A stretch of 64,000 nt of DNA, taken from Coniella vitis. Its lineage: Eukaryota; Ascomycota; Sordariomycetes; Diaporthales; Schizoparmaceae. Below are positions 47,130-56,731 of this stretch, one piece after another (position 1 is the stretch's first letter; every line of letters starts with the position of its first letter). The translations under genes and the position numbers were made by a program. The notes under the pieces were generated by a model. It worked only from the letters and a program-made list of their open reading frames with translations. It ran no database searches and was not told the origin of the DNA. The stretch lies in the NCBI GenBank assembly GCA_011317545.1, contig WUJK01000007.1, positions 1,302,001-1,366,000 on the forward strand, given 5' to 3'.

Positions 47130-50100
47130 GTTGCCGAATTCCTTGTCGCTTTCGGAATTTATCTGACTGAAGGCAAATGCAATTTCTGGTATGGTTGATG
47201 GCAGGTAGGGTTGAGCCTGATCAACTCCTTTCGGGTGGTTTGTATTTGTGATGATTCTGCTCGTCTGTTTATCAATCGAGATTGTTAGTTGGATACCATG
47301 AGACGAAAGTGCACAAGGCAGTCCAGTGACTTGTATGTATCCAATGCACTGTCGACTTGTCCATGTGGGCAATGCATCCAGGTCTTGACAGCGCTCTGGC
47401 CCTTATATGAGCCGCAACAAGAAGTTGGTCTTGCGTCCGAAGTTGTCTATTCTACTCTTGCATCATCCAATTGAAGCCCTGGCAATTGCACAGTGACCAA
47501 CTGGGGACGCCGTTCAAGAACGGGGGCACACGATTCGGCGTTCCCCGCAAGAACAGCAGTCAAGCAAGGAACCAAACAACCAAGCTTGCGAACGGCCCAG
47601 ATAAGACGGGAACGGTCGACCTCGGTGGCTTTTGGCAGCAATTGATGATGCTGGATCCACTGGAGCGGTACGCAACGCAAGCTAGCACAAAGAAAAGCTC
47701 AACCGTCGAGCCTTCTCGAAACTCGACGCACAGAGACACACAGGAAAAAAGGCACGGGGACGGGGACGGTGAGCAAAACTGTGAAGGTCGGTTGTTGAAA
47801 GAGCGGCTTGCAGCGGCTCTGATAAGGACTCACCTTGACGATTTGCTGCTGATAGTGGGAGCGCTGGTGGAAACTTTGAGAAAGAGGTTTGGCGGTGTTG
47901 ATGCAAAAACAGGCCAGTCAATGTTGGTTAAACACACAAGGAGCACGGTGAATGGACAAGCTGGTAGGAAAGCGAGATGATGAGATTTTCTGGTGGTAAA
48001 ATGGATAGTCTTAAAGAAACAAGAACAGACTGTAGATGTTATTCCAAACAAGAAAGGCAGCGCCAGCAGGACTATGACTTATAGCGACGCTTGGGGTGTC
48101 GAGGTAATTCCTTCTTCGTCATTGGAGCTGAGCGCCCACCCCACACCGTTAGCCTGCATAGTACAGGGTTGCCCTCTGCACTCGCTCACTGCAAGGAGTG
48201 CGGGTGTACAGAGTACGATGTAGCCATGTTCTGTAAACTCTGTTTTTAGGCTGCGCAGGCCTCACAGCGAAGTACTCTGTACCGGCTACCTCATGTCATG
48301 GTGAATCGTCAGCGCAGGGAAAGACTGTGTATCTGTAGTGGGGAACCGGGCCGCTCTCAGCCAGCACACTGTAAGTACCAAGTATTCGAAGTACTATGTA
48401 ATTCTCACTGGCTACTAGGTATGCTCCGTACCTGCGCCTGCAGAAAGCCCTGAACAGCTCCAAGTCTTTGCATTTCTGACCTCAAGTGGGAGCAAGAAAT
48501 ACAGTCGGAGAAAGGAGCATGGCCAGAGCTCGAAGACAGGGGTAAAACGAGAGACGGTGTGCAAAAGGCCAGCGTGCCAGTGCAGTAGGCTGTAACACAT
48601 GTTCTCGAACGCAACGGCGGACGGTGCGCCGCATCTTTGTTGTCCGCACCTTTGTTAGCTCACCACGATTCGATGCGATGCGGTGCGATTGCGATGCTCT
48701 AGAACCCACCCCGCCGTACCTTAGGCTTTCATGCTCCGCCGGAGCATCCCCCACATGGCGCCTTGCCTTTGCCCGCCCTGGAACACTGGCAAGCAGTGAC
48801 TTCACAGCCCCTCTCAAACCCCAGACGTCAGAAGAGAAAAAAAGAACTCACCGTCGGTGATGCACTGATGCTGTTTGAAGACGCACTTGGCGGCCTGAGC
48901 AGCCCGAGCAGCCCGAATTACCATCCCTCACTTAGCCACTCATGGTATACAAGTACTAGGCAGCGACACAGACAACAGGCCTTTCCTCCAAAGGGGCCTT
49001 GTGGTCTTTAAATAGCAACCATGAGAACCGTGAGAGGTCTGTTCGACATTCAACAGCGCTAGTGCGTAATACAAGATATTAGTTCTTCGCTCTATCGAGT
49101 CTCGACTCCCTTGAATCCAAACACACAGGTACTCTGAGTACTCAAGATACCTCTTCGGCTGTGGCTCCCCCTTTTCCACCATCTCCAAAAACCACTGCAA
49201 GCAAGAAAAGCCTCACATGTACTTCCTTTTGGGTGGGATCAACCTTTCCCGACTGGCGTGCAGTGAGACGGCGCATCTACTACTCTGTGTGGTACGCCTC
49301 ATCTCGTGATCTGTGCTTTTACGTAAAGCAACACGGCATAAGTCTTGTCTTTGGCTCTCTGTTCCCCAAAACCCAACACCTCGCGGGGCCAAGTATTGCA
49401 TCATCCTACTTGGTCTGTTGCCCTCTCTGTGTCCCCCTCTCTGGGGATTCCCGCACGGCGAGGAAGAGGGAAAGGTGGAAGGTCATTATGTTTCTGTTCT
49501 CTTTGTGGGCTGCATCTCTTTCAACCTAGATCTGAAGATTCGCGTACTGTGTGCCAGTAAGTGCTTGCTTCAAAGAGCTCATTTCCGTTGTCTCAGACCT
49601 CGTCTGCTACTGGCAATAATCTTCCATGACGAAGCCAGGGAAAGAGCTATATTCCCATCAGCCACAACTGTTTCTGAAAGCCTCTGTTTAAATATAGGCA
49701 TTCTACCATGGCTGCGCCAGCTAATAAGAGAAACAAGAGCACCTTACGGGCCAATATATCTATGGCGGGCTCGTGGCACAGTTCAACACGCATGTCACAT
49801 GTCTTTGGCTTGCTTTGGTAGAGGTAGCATAATCTTCGTCAAAACCGACGGGGTCTGCGAAAAGTAAAAAAAAAAAATAAAAGACAAAACAGGAGGGAAA
49901 AAAAAGACAAACAGAAAAGGTCAACGGCAACAGCCGGTGACAACTATGCTTTAATAGACGCCAATGCACCAACCTGACCATAACTCATAATCCCGCGCCT
50001 GCAAAAGAACCAGAGAATCCCTTGTTTTCTTGTTTCGACCACCATGACCTATCTTATTCCATGAACGAGTGTCCTCAAGGGTATGTTCTGGCTTTCCACT

Positions 50101-50334
50101 CTTGAGAAGAAAAGAGTCGAACAATTTATCCAACACTGGGTAGCAAAGACTAGGTAGGTCTCTCCTCTCTCTGTTTAGGCCCAGCTTATTTGCATCTTTC
50201 TGTTCCATGGCCTGCTTCTCGTCATAGGCCCATGATTGGGCCAGCACATAGCTTTCAGAAATGAAATTGACGCACTCCTATACGGGCACGCTCTTCCATC
50301 GCGACCAAGACTATGACAATCCCTATTTGGAAGA
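47130..50334. other. 3.2-kb intergenic region, AIM21 promoter to TVP18 3' end
   Basis: I see no supported gene. Open frames such as 47471-47980 (+) and 49313-49867 (+) lack domains and splice partners. One TACATAGTA copy lies at 48392-48400 and an A-rich run at about 49865-49905. Confidence 0.5.
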
Positions 50335-51221
50335 TTATACAATCATCTGTGCCACGCCTGCGCCACCCAGTGTTTTGGAACCAACAAACTGCTGGTGCTT
50401 GACTGCAGCCAAGAGGTAGCACAGAGCGGTAGCCGTCAAAACAATAGCCTCTGCAATCAACGACGTCGCCCGAGGGATGATGCTGAGCCACTGAATCACG
50501 GCCATGACACCGTAGGCTGCAGCGCGCATGTAATTGGTCGAAATCATGCGGACATAGCCATCAAAGGCACTCGAGGTAGGGCAAATGCGCAGTAGGAGTG
50601 GAACTTCGATGAAGAGGATGAGGAAGGTCGAAATACTGAAGAACAAGACTCGCGGTCAGTGGTGGTACGTCCACCAGTTCAAACAAGAGGGTTTAAACGT
50701 GACGCTGTGTGTCGCGTCTCGCGTGTTGCGTGTTGCACCACATGCGTGAAAGGCGAATTATGAAGGCTGGGAAAACATACAGTAGTAAAGCGCAAAAGAT
50801 GATAATGAGAATGTTGAACGTAAAGATGTTGGCAATGCCCAACGCAAAGCCTAGGATCATCGACAGCACGCCGAGCCTGTAGTCATAATTTCATATCAGT
50901 TTCGTGCCCCAAACACATGCGTCTTGTTGTGATCTTTGTATAGTCCGCGCAGCCCTCGAACGTCCCGTTATCCGGTATATTGATGCACGAATATGCACCG
51001 CGCCATTCGAATAGTTCCACAATCTTCTATTGTTCGGCAACGATCGAGTGCGGTCTCGGAAAGTTTAGAGATGCTTACCATTGCCCGTAGATACCTAGCA
51101 TCATATGTTAGCACTCAGGCCATGTCGATCACTGGGGCAAGGTTCCGTCTCGGGCAGATCGTCTTCCTAGCAGTGCAAACATACTGAAGTTTCTAGTTGC
51201 AAATTCCTCCTTCAACGTCAT
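50335..51221 (-). CDS. TVP18: Golgi apparatus membrane protein Tvp18
   Basis: Four exons (51185-51221, 51079-51094, 50781-50876, 50335-50635) join in phase to 149 aa, the normal length of the family. Exon 2 is only 16 nt. The N-terminus MTLKEEFATRNFSIYGQW is characteristic and is split over three exons. Membrane segments follow: roughly 20-42 (FALGIANIFTFNILIIIF), then FLILFIEVPLLLRICPTS, AYGVMAVIQWLS and IAEAIVLTATALCYLLAA. The C-terminus ends VGSKTLGGAGVAQMIV. Tvp18 is a small tetraspanning protein of late-Golgi vesicles; its biochemical role is not established. Without the tiny exon the reading frame cannot be joined, so gene finders may truncate the start. Confidence 0.93.
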
Positions 51222-52296
51222 TTTGGCAGCTGTGTAGATCCTGCGAAGCCACGGATATGCGTGTTCTCAGAGATTGTCGAGGCGGGCAACACACTGAAGG
51301 GTGTTCGAAAAGAAAAGAAAAGAACCAGGGAGGGATGGGAAATTTGGGTGTTGCTGAGCAGACAGATCGGGAAGAGAGAATGGGTCGGAAATTCGTTCTT
51401 TGGCTTGTATTGTCTCAGTTGCTCTTGGATCACTCGCTGTGTTTCCTCGCTTTCCTTCTCTCCTTTCTGCGTGGACTTGGTCACGTCGTGTGAAGCGCAA
51501 TACTCGTTTTGTTGTCGCGATGAATCTATTGTGCCTTTCCGGTTTGGCAGTACAGCAATTTACGCGCGTTGAATCGGGACGGGTTGACAAAGTTCGATGA
51601 CACTAGGTTACCGTGTTCGTTTCCTCAGGGTCGTTCTTATTTGTTTCGGGGTGGGAAGGTTTGAGAGTACGGGGTGGGAAGGTTTGAGAGTACAGGGTGG
51701 TCGGTAATGGCTTCTAAGCCTCAGCTTGCGCAGCTCCCTCCCTGCTACAATTAGCTAAGACGACGCCAGGGGTTGATGCACTAGCGCAACTGTCTGACGT
51801 TGTTTGTCAAACCGGTCCAGAAGCTGACTAGTTATCGAAACCCTAAGTGTGAGTGTAATAATCTGAGTAATGAGCCGGCCCCGTGGTCGGGGCCCAGGCT
51901 TGCCAGGGTCGTGACCAAAGCGGCCGGCTCTCGTACTCCCACTGTACATAGTACACAATTAAAGAGAGGTGATATCTGAAAAGTCCCGCGATTACACAGC
52001 AATCACAGTCAAATCATAGACTAGATCCCATTCAATTCATTATCCTGGGATGCACAAAGTACTAAAGTTATTGCTATTATATTATACTCCGATCTACCTT
52101 GCTGGTATCTGCCGGATAGGAAACCGTGTCCCCGAGAAAAACCTATCCGCTACCTGCTGGCTGCTCTATCGCAGCGTTGACTATGCATTAACCATGCCTA
52201 CTGGGCTGGTTGGGTGCGTGGCACAAAGTATTAGGTGCCTAGGTAGTTGTGTAGTTTGCATCCATGTCTTCCTCCTTGGAGAGCTTCCGCTCCCGT
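51222..52296. other. Intergenic between TVP18 and unknown 490-aa gene
   Basis: It holds a 23-bp tandem duplication (51648-51700) and a TACATAGTA copy (51945-51953). I see no gene. Confidence 0.6.
51648..51700 (+). repeat. 23-bp tandem duplication, 2.3 copies
   Basis: The unit GGGGTGGGAAGGTTTGAGAG plus TAC occurs at 51648-51670 and 51671-51693, then starts a third time with one mismatch. It is intergenic, about 430 nt upstream of TVP18, and its near identity suggests a recent duplication. Confidence 0.9.
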
Positions 52297-53769
52297 TCAT
52301 GCATCATCCGGATCATCAATATCCTCCCAACGTTCGAGATCGGCCCGAGAGCAAGCAATAATTTCAATGGGGTCGCGCACGTGCTCTTCCAGGAATTCTT
52401 CTCCGGCCTCGTCTGAGAAGGCGTATTGAACGGCTGGTCTGGACGTCCTGGACTTTCCGACACGGAGTATGTGTCTTTCATTCACTTGCTCCCAAGAGTC
52501 CATGCGGATATAGTCCTCGTTCGGCTCTCTAGCGACGGTACCAACCAAGAGAAGGGCGTCCCGATATTTCTTGAGGTCTTTCGGCACTTTCCGTCCTGTA
52601 CGACCTACCCAGACGAGTTGCCTCCAATCTGCATCCGGCCAGTAAATGCGCTTCAACTGAGAGTCGTCCAGAGTCTCGATTGCAGCATTTGAGACCCTGA
52701 TACAAACAATCACAGAGGATCCACTGTTGCCGACACGTCGCTTGGCCCATGCAGCATAAGCGAATGCTATCTCGTAGTCTGGCGTGAAGTAAAAGCGAGG
52801 GCTGCGAAAGTCCGAGGGCGTGTAAGTCCGAAGTGGGTCGAGCGAATCGAGGTCTCCAGCCTCGTTGAAGAGTCTCGAGATACGGGCTTTGTCCTGACCG
52901 CGGTAGAGTGTCGTAAAGCCGGATGCATTCTTGGCGTCAAAATCGGAGGCAGAGAGATGTATCCGGGTATTAAAGCCTGCTGTACCAAGTAACTGTTGGT
53001 TCGAGATCGATCGTGCACCGGAGGTAGTCGACGAGAAGGCACCTGCGGCCAAGTCCAAGGTTTTTGGATGATCACCACTTTGCTGTCCCTGGCCATGGCC
53101 CGCGCGGGATGCTGCACGCCTCAGATACATCTCTCGCTGCCTTGAAGTTTCCTGGATTTCCTCAAGCGCAGCATAACGCATTTTGAGCGTGTCCTGAGCC
53201 CAGAATAGGCATGATTCTGTCAGCCTGAAACGCTTGAACGCAGGGTCCATCAAGGCATGCTCTAGGCTCTCGTCAAAACCACAGGCACGCAGACAAGCAA
53301 CCCACTCAGCGTCATTGTCGTCGATGACATCAGCTAGGCTCTCGACGGTATGCCCTAGTACAAAGTCCAGGAATCCCACTTGCAGTCCGCCATCGTCGGG
53401 ATCGACCTCAAACCGACTAGGCCCCGCAGCCGGCCAGTTCGACCATTCTTGCCAGAGTGAGTTAGCCTTAGTCTTTGTCAGACCAAGGTGTAGGAGCGAA
53501 TTGTATGTTACCAAGTGCGTTGGGACTCGAGCATACGCATCTTCGGTCGTCGTATTGGACTCGGGCGATATCGGGAGTTGACCGTGCTCCTCATCGCTGA
53601 ATCGACTGAGACGTCGCTTGTGGACTCGCACGAAGCCCGGCTCTGCATCGTGCAGCAGCCCCTGCTCGCGGAGCTTCGCGTTATCTAGCTGTCCAAAGAG
53701 TCGACCGGCAACTGCGAGGGGTGTACCCTCGTCATTGCTGAGGCCTTGAGGTGTTGCGAGTCCGGTCAT
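52297..53769 (-). CDS. Uncharacterised protein with possible ADP-ribosyltransferase-like segment
   Basis: Single coding exon, 490 aa. The context of ATG 53769 is good, and a likely 71-nt leader intron (53775-53845, GTAAGT donor) sits just upstream. The N-terminal half is helical and I recognise no family in it (about residues 80-220, with FDESLEHALMDPAFKRFRL). The C-terminal half has a compact pattern: TTLYRGQDKARISRLF, then DFRSPRFYFTPDYEIAFAYAAWAKRR, SSVIVCIRVSN and WRQLVWVGRTGRKVP. The order LYRG, then FYFTPDYEIA..AWA, then a beta strand ending near an acidic/aromatic stretch, resembles DUF3990/ART-like folds (LYHG...GFYLT...A..WA). This is a pattern resemblance only; the catalytic Glu is not obvious. 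There is no signal peptide, so the protein is probably intracellular. Other readings, such as a fungal-specific protein of unrelated fold, remain open. Confidence 0.8.
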   Translation of the reverse strand: MTGLATPQGLSNDEGTPLAVAGRLFGQLDNAKLREQGLLHDAEPGFVRVHKRRLSRFSDEEHGQLPISPESNTTTEDAYARVPTHLVTYNSLLHLGLTKTKANSLWQEWSNWPAAGPSRFEVDPDDGGLQVGFLDFVLGHTVESLADVIDDNDAEWVACLRACGFDESLEHALMDPAFKRFRLTESCLFWAQDTLKMRYAALEEIQETSRQREMYLRRAASRAGHGQGQQSGDHPKTLDLAAGAFSSTTSGARSISNQQLLGTAGFNTRIHLSASDFDAKNASGFTTLYRGQDKARISRLFNEAGDLDSLDPLRTYTPSDFRSPRFYFTPDYEIAFAYAAWAKRRVGNSGSSVIVCIRVSNAAIETLDDSQLKRIYWPDADWRQLVWVGRTGRKVPKDLKKYRDALLLVGTVAREPNEDYIRMDSWEQVNERHILRVGKSRTSRPAVQYAFSDEAGEEFLEEHVRDPIEIIACSRADLERWEDIDDPDDA

Positions 53770-55035
53770 TGTGTCTTATAGCAATTTCTTAGCAGTGAGA
53801 AACAAAACAGATTGGTCCTGCAAGACATCGGAAAAGTGAACTTACCGAGGTAGGGGATGGGTGTGTCTGGTGTTGATTTGTGACGCGTCTCTGGTTTGGT
53901 CGTCTCAGGGCTGCTCGAATATCTGGACTTCTCGCAGATTGTGTTTTCAAGAGATCTTGAAGAGGGGCCGCAGCGTCACTCTTTATAGAGGTGGGCTATT
54001 AGGCTGCCAGTCTGGAAGCGTTGAGGTTAGTGGTAGTTTTCTATATCGGGCAGTCTGAAGCTCGTGCTCACCGGACTAAAAACTGGGCTGGATCTCCTAT
54101 GCCGCGTTCGGGAGGAAGGCCCTCAGCGGCAGAGCTGTGTCCTTCCAACTTGTCAGGTTGCTAACAAAATAACGCGAACTCCAATAGCGAGATCTGTAGT
54201 ACTTTGGAGTCCGCGCGTTTTTTCTTTTTGGGGAGAGGGGGGGGGGGGGACGGGGGTTGGCAACCTGCTAGTGTAGCGAACTGTTGCGGAAAGAGGCACT
54301 GCTACTCCCAAGCTCGTTCGAAGAAATAAGCATCCAGACCCACGCATCCCAACCAGACGTTCAGGCAGCAACTAGTAGTAGGTCACAAGGGTGAAAAGAG
54401 CTGGCCGTTTTGGGTATACGCGTGCAACTGGCGCGGCTGTGACTCAACTCTGTCAGTTTTAGGCAGTGCTAACCCAAGGTCGTTCGTCTTCCTAAAATTC
54501 CTGGTGGCATTCAATGAGCCCTGCTTTCCGCCTCCATGTCGTGACCTGAGAACTGTCCATCTGGTGGACTCTTGCTACCTTCCGCTTCCTCACTTGGTAG
54601 CTGATGCATTCACATGTCTGAGGAATAGCCGACTAGCCCGTTGCGCTGCTTGATGGAATCTGTGGCGGTATATCAGTACAATATGTTAGGGGATCGATTT
54701 CTTGTACACAACACAATAGCAACAAGATAAGCCGAAAGCGACATCTGCAGAAATCGTATATGTTGGGTCATTCACTCTCCATTATTCTCATTCCTCATCT
54801 GTAGGGCATCAGGAGATAGCAAGAGGCACCAACCTCTCCTAGCTCCCACACTTCGCTTCCCCTCCTTTCATGTGCTGCCAACCATACAACTCTTAGGAGC
54901 CTTTCACAACACCCTGCTTCTCCTATGTTGTGCTGCGCTGCTACTGAAGCACAGAACACATTGGGCCACTTCAATACTATAGCTTTTTTTTCCCTCCTTG
55001 TTTTTGTTTTCAACTTTCAATCCAACAAGACTGGC
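53770..55035. other. Intergenic between unknown 490-aa gene and NTF2
   Basis: It contains the leader intron and promoter of the 490-aa gene (53770 to about 54100), a G run (54236-54249) and the NTF2 3' flank. I see no gene. Confidence 0.6.
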
Positions 55036-55890
55036 TTAAAAGATGAGCTTGAAAATATCGTGCGAGACGTAGAAGCTGCCGGTGCCAGGCTCCTGGACCA
55101 GGTGGAAGGTCTGTGCAAACTTGAAGGGCTTCTCTGCGTCGCCGTCGACCTGTTGTTTTGCTTCCGAGTTAGTGTACTGCCTGCTTCCTGTTCAAGACTG
55201 TTTCCCTGGTGTCCTCTCCCTGTTGTGCAACTGCTCCGAACGCTTGGCTTGCTGTATTAGAATGGAAGATATTCTGGTAGAAATGAACGTACCACAATGG
55301 CACCAGTAACCTGGATCAGCACACCGCTCTCGGCCAGGCCGGGCATAGGGTCGATGGTGCTGGTCTCGTGCTTGACGCTCTGGAAAGGGAGGCTCTGCAG
55401 TCATTATAAAAAATAATCAGCTGTCTATATACTTCCTTACTGGACCTCGAGGGTGCAGCAGTTCCTCTTCGCTGGTTTTATATAGCTGTCCGTAGGAAGC
55501 AGACTTGGCAATAAAGGGCGATTCCCTCTAGCTACCAAGCTATGCGAATCACGCCTTTTCGCGCAACCAGTCCATATCCATCATCTTTGGCCTCACCATC
55601 TCTTGCACCTAATCCTTTGCTCTCCCCGCATCGCATGGTCCAGCTGGGCAGTTGGTCCCATACAAAAGCAGACACATACACAAAGATACAGAAACAACTG
55701 GACAAGAAAGGGCGGCAACACATACGCTTAGCTTCTCCACAATAGCAGCAACACCAATCACAGACGTTGACTCGTAAGTGAGCATGCTGCTATCGCGGTA
55801 CAACTGCGCCAGACCGGCGCGGTTCGTGTCGAACGTCGAGTAGTAATATGGCACGAACTGGTTCGCGATATCCTGGAAGTTGTTGGCCAT
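55036..55890 (-). CDS. NTF2: Nuclear transport factor 2
   Basis: Three exons (55726-55890, 55293-55394, 55036-55149) give 126 aa, matching the family length of about 125. Introns are 331 and 143 nt, and all junctions are phase 0. The single NTF2 fold is complete: MANNFQDIANQFVPYYYSTF, then LAQLYRDSSMLTYES, IVEKLSSLPFQSVKHETST, GVLIQVTGAIV and FAQTFHLVQEPGTGSFYVSH, ending DIFKLIF. The protein carries Ran-GDP back into the nucleus through the nuclear pore, binding Ran and FxFG nucleoporins. Start and stop fit the known homologues exactly. Confidence 0.97.
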
Positions 55891-56731
55891 CTTGAGATGT
55901 TGTGGGAGAGAAAAAGCGTAGCTGTTGCGTTTTGGAGTTTTCGTGGTCTTTTTTGTGCTTTTGGGGGGTGGACTAAAGGAGATAGACGGACGACGACTGC
56001 CGAGGACGCAAAGGAAGCCGAAGAAAGGCAAGGTTAGGATTGACGTTGTTGATGTTTTGCAAGGCAAGGCAATCGGCGGGGTTCAGGCACCTCTCAAGTG
56101 CTCTCTCTTTTGGTTGGGCTGGCTGGGCTGGTGGGGTTCGAAGCAACCTGCCAAACCAATCCCCCTGCTTCGCGCGGGTCTACTGCTTACATAGTACATA
56201 GTACTCCTAGGTACCTATGTACAGAGCTCCGTCGGAAGCCCAAGCCCACGCAGGTCAGTTGGCGGACAGCAAAAATTCACCCGGCAACTGACATTCCCAC
56301 TACATAGTACGTATATTTATATGTATGTATCTTGAGCATCAATGAGAGTTTGCCAATAACTAAGATCCTCTGCATACAGTTTTTGACATCGGGGTGAATC
56401 TTTTCTTCTCGAGTCGGCTGTGGCTAACGCTGCCAAAAGCGTAACCAGGCAGCGATAGCCTCGACTCGAAAGACAAAGCCCATATTGTCCAGGTCATACA
56501 CGGGTCAACTCAAAGTGACCCCGTCAAGTTCATCTCATCATGAGCCACTAGTAAGAATGCAAAATGGCAGCAACAATAACGAAGTCAATCCAACACGAGA
56601 ATTCGAGACAACTTTTGATGCATATAATAACCAATTCCATTATTTTTTGTGAACATCAGAAACTCCGGACGAGTGCTTGCTTTAAATCCTGCAATGCCTG
56701 CCCTCTACTACAAGAAACACCAGACACCCAT
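55891..56731. other. Intergenic, NTF2 promoter and MET10 3' flank
   Basis: It contains three TACATAGTA 9-mers (56188, 56195, 56301), two of them overlapping, beside GTACCTATGTAC. I see no gene. Confidence 0.65.
56188..56309. repeat. Cluster of three TACATAGTA 9-mers, two overlapping at 7-bp spacing
   Basis: Copies at 56188-56196 and 56195-56203 overlap with a 7-bp period (GTACATA unit); the third is at 56301-56309. TAGGTACCTATGTAC (56208-56222) lies between them. Confidence 0.85.

Noticed and set aside
47471..47980. 169-codon plus-strand frame
   Set aside because: Lies in the AIM21 promoter region; composition is not protein-like and no homologue comes to mind.
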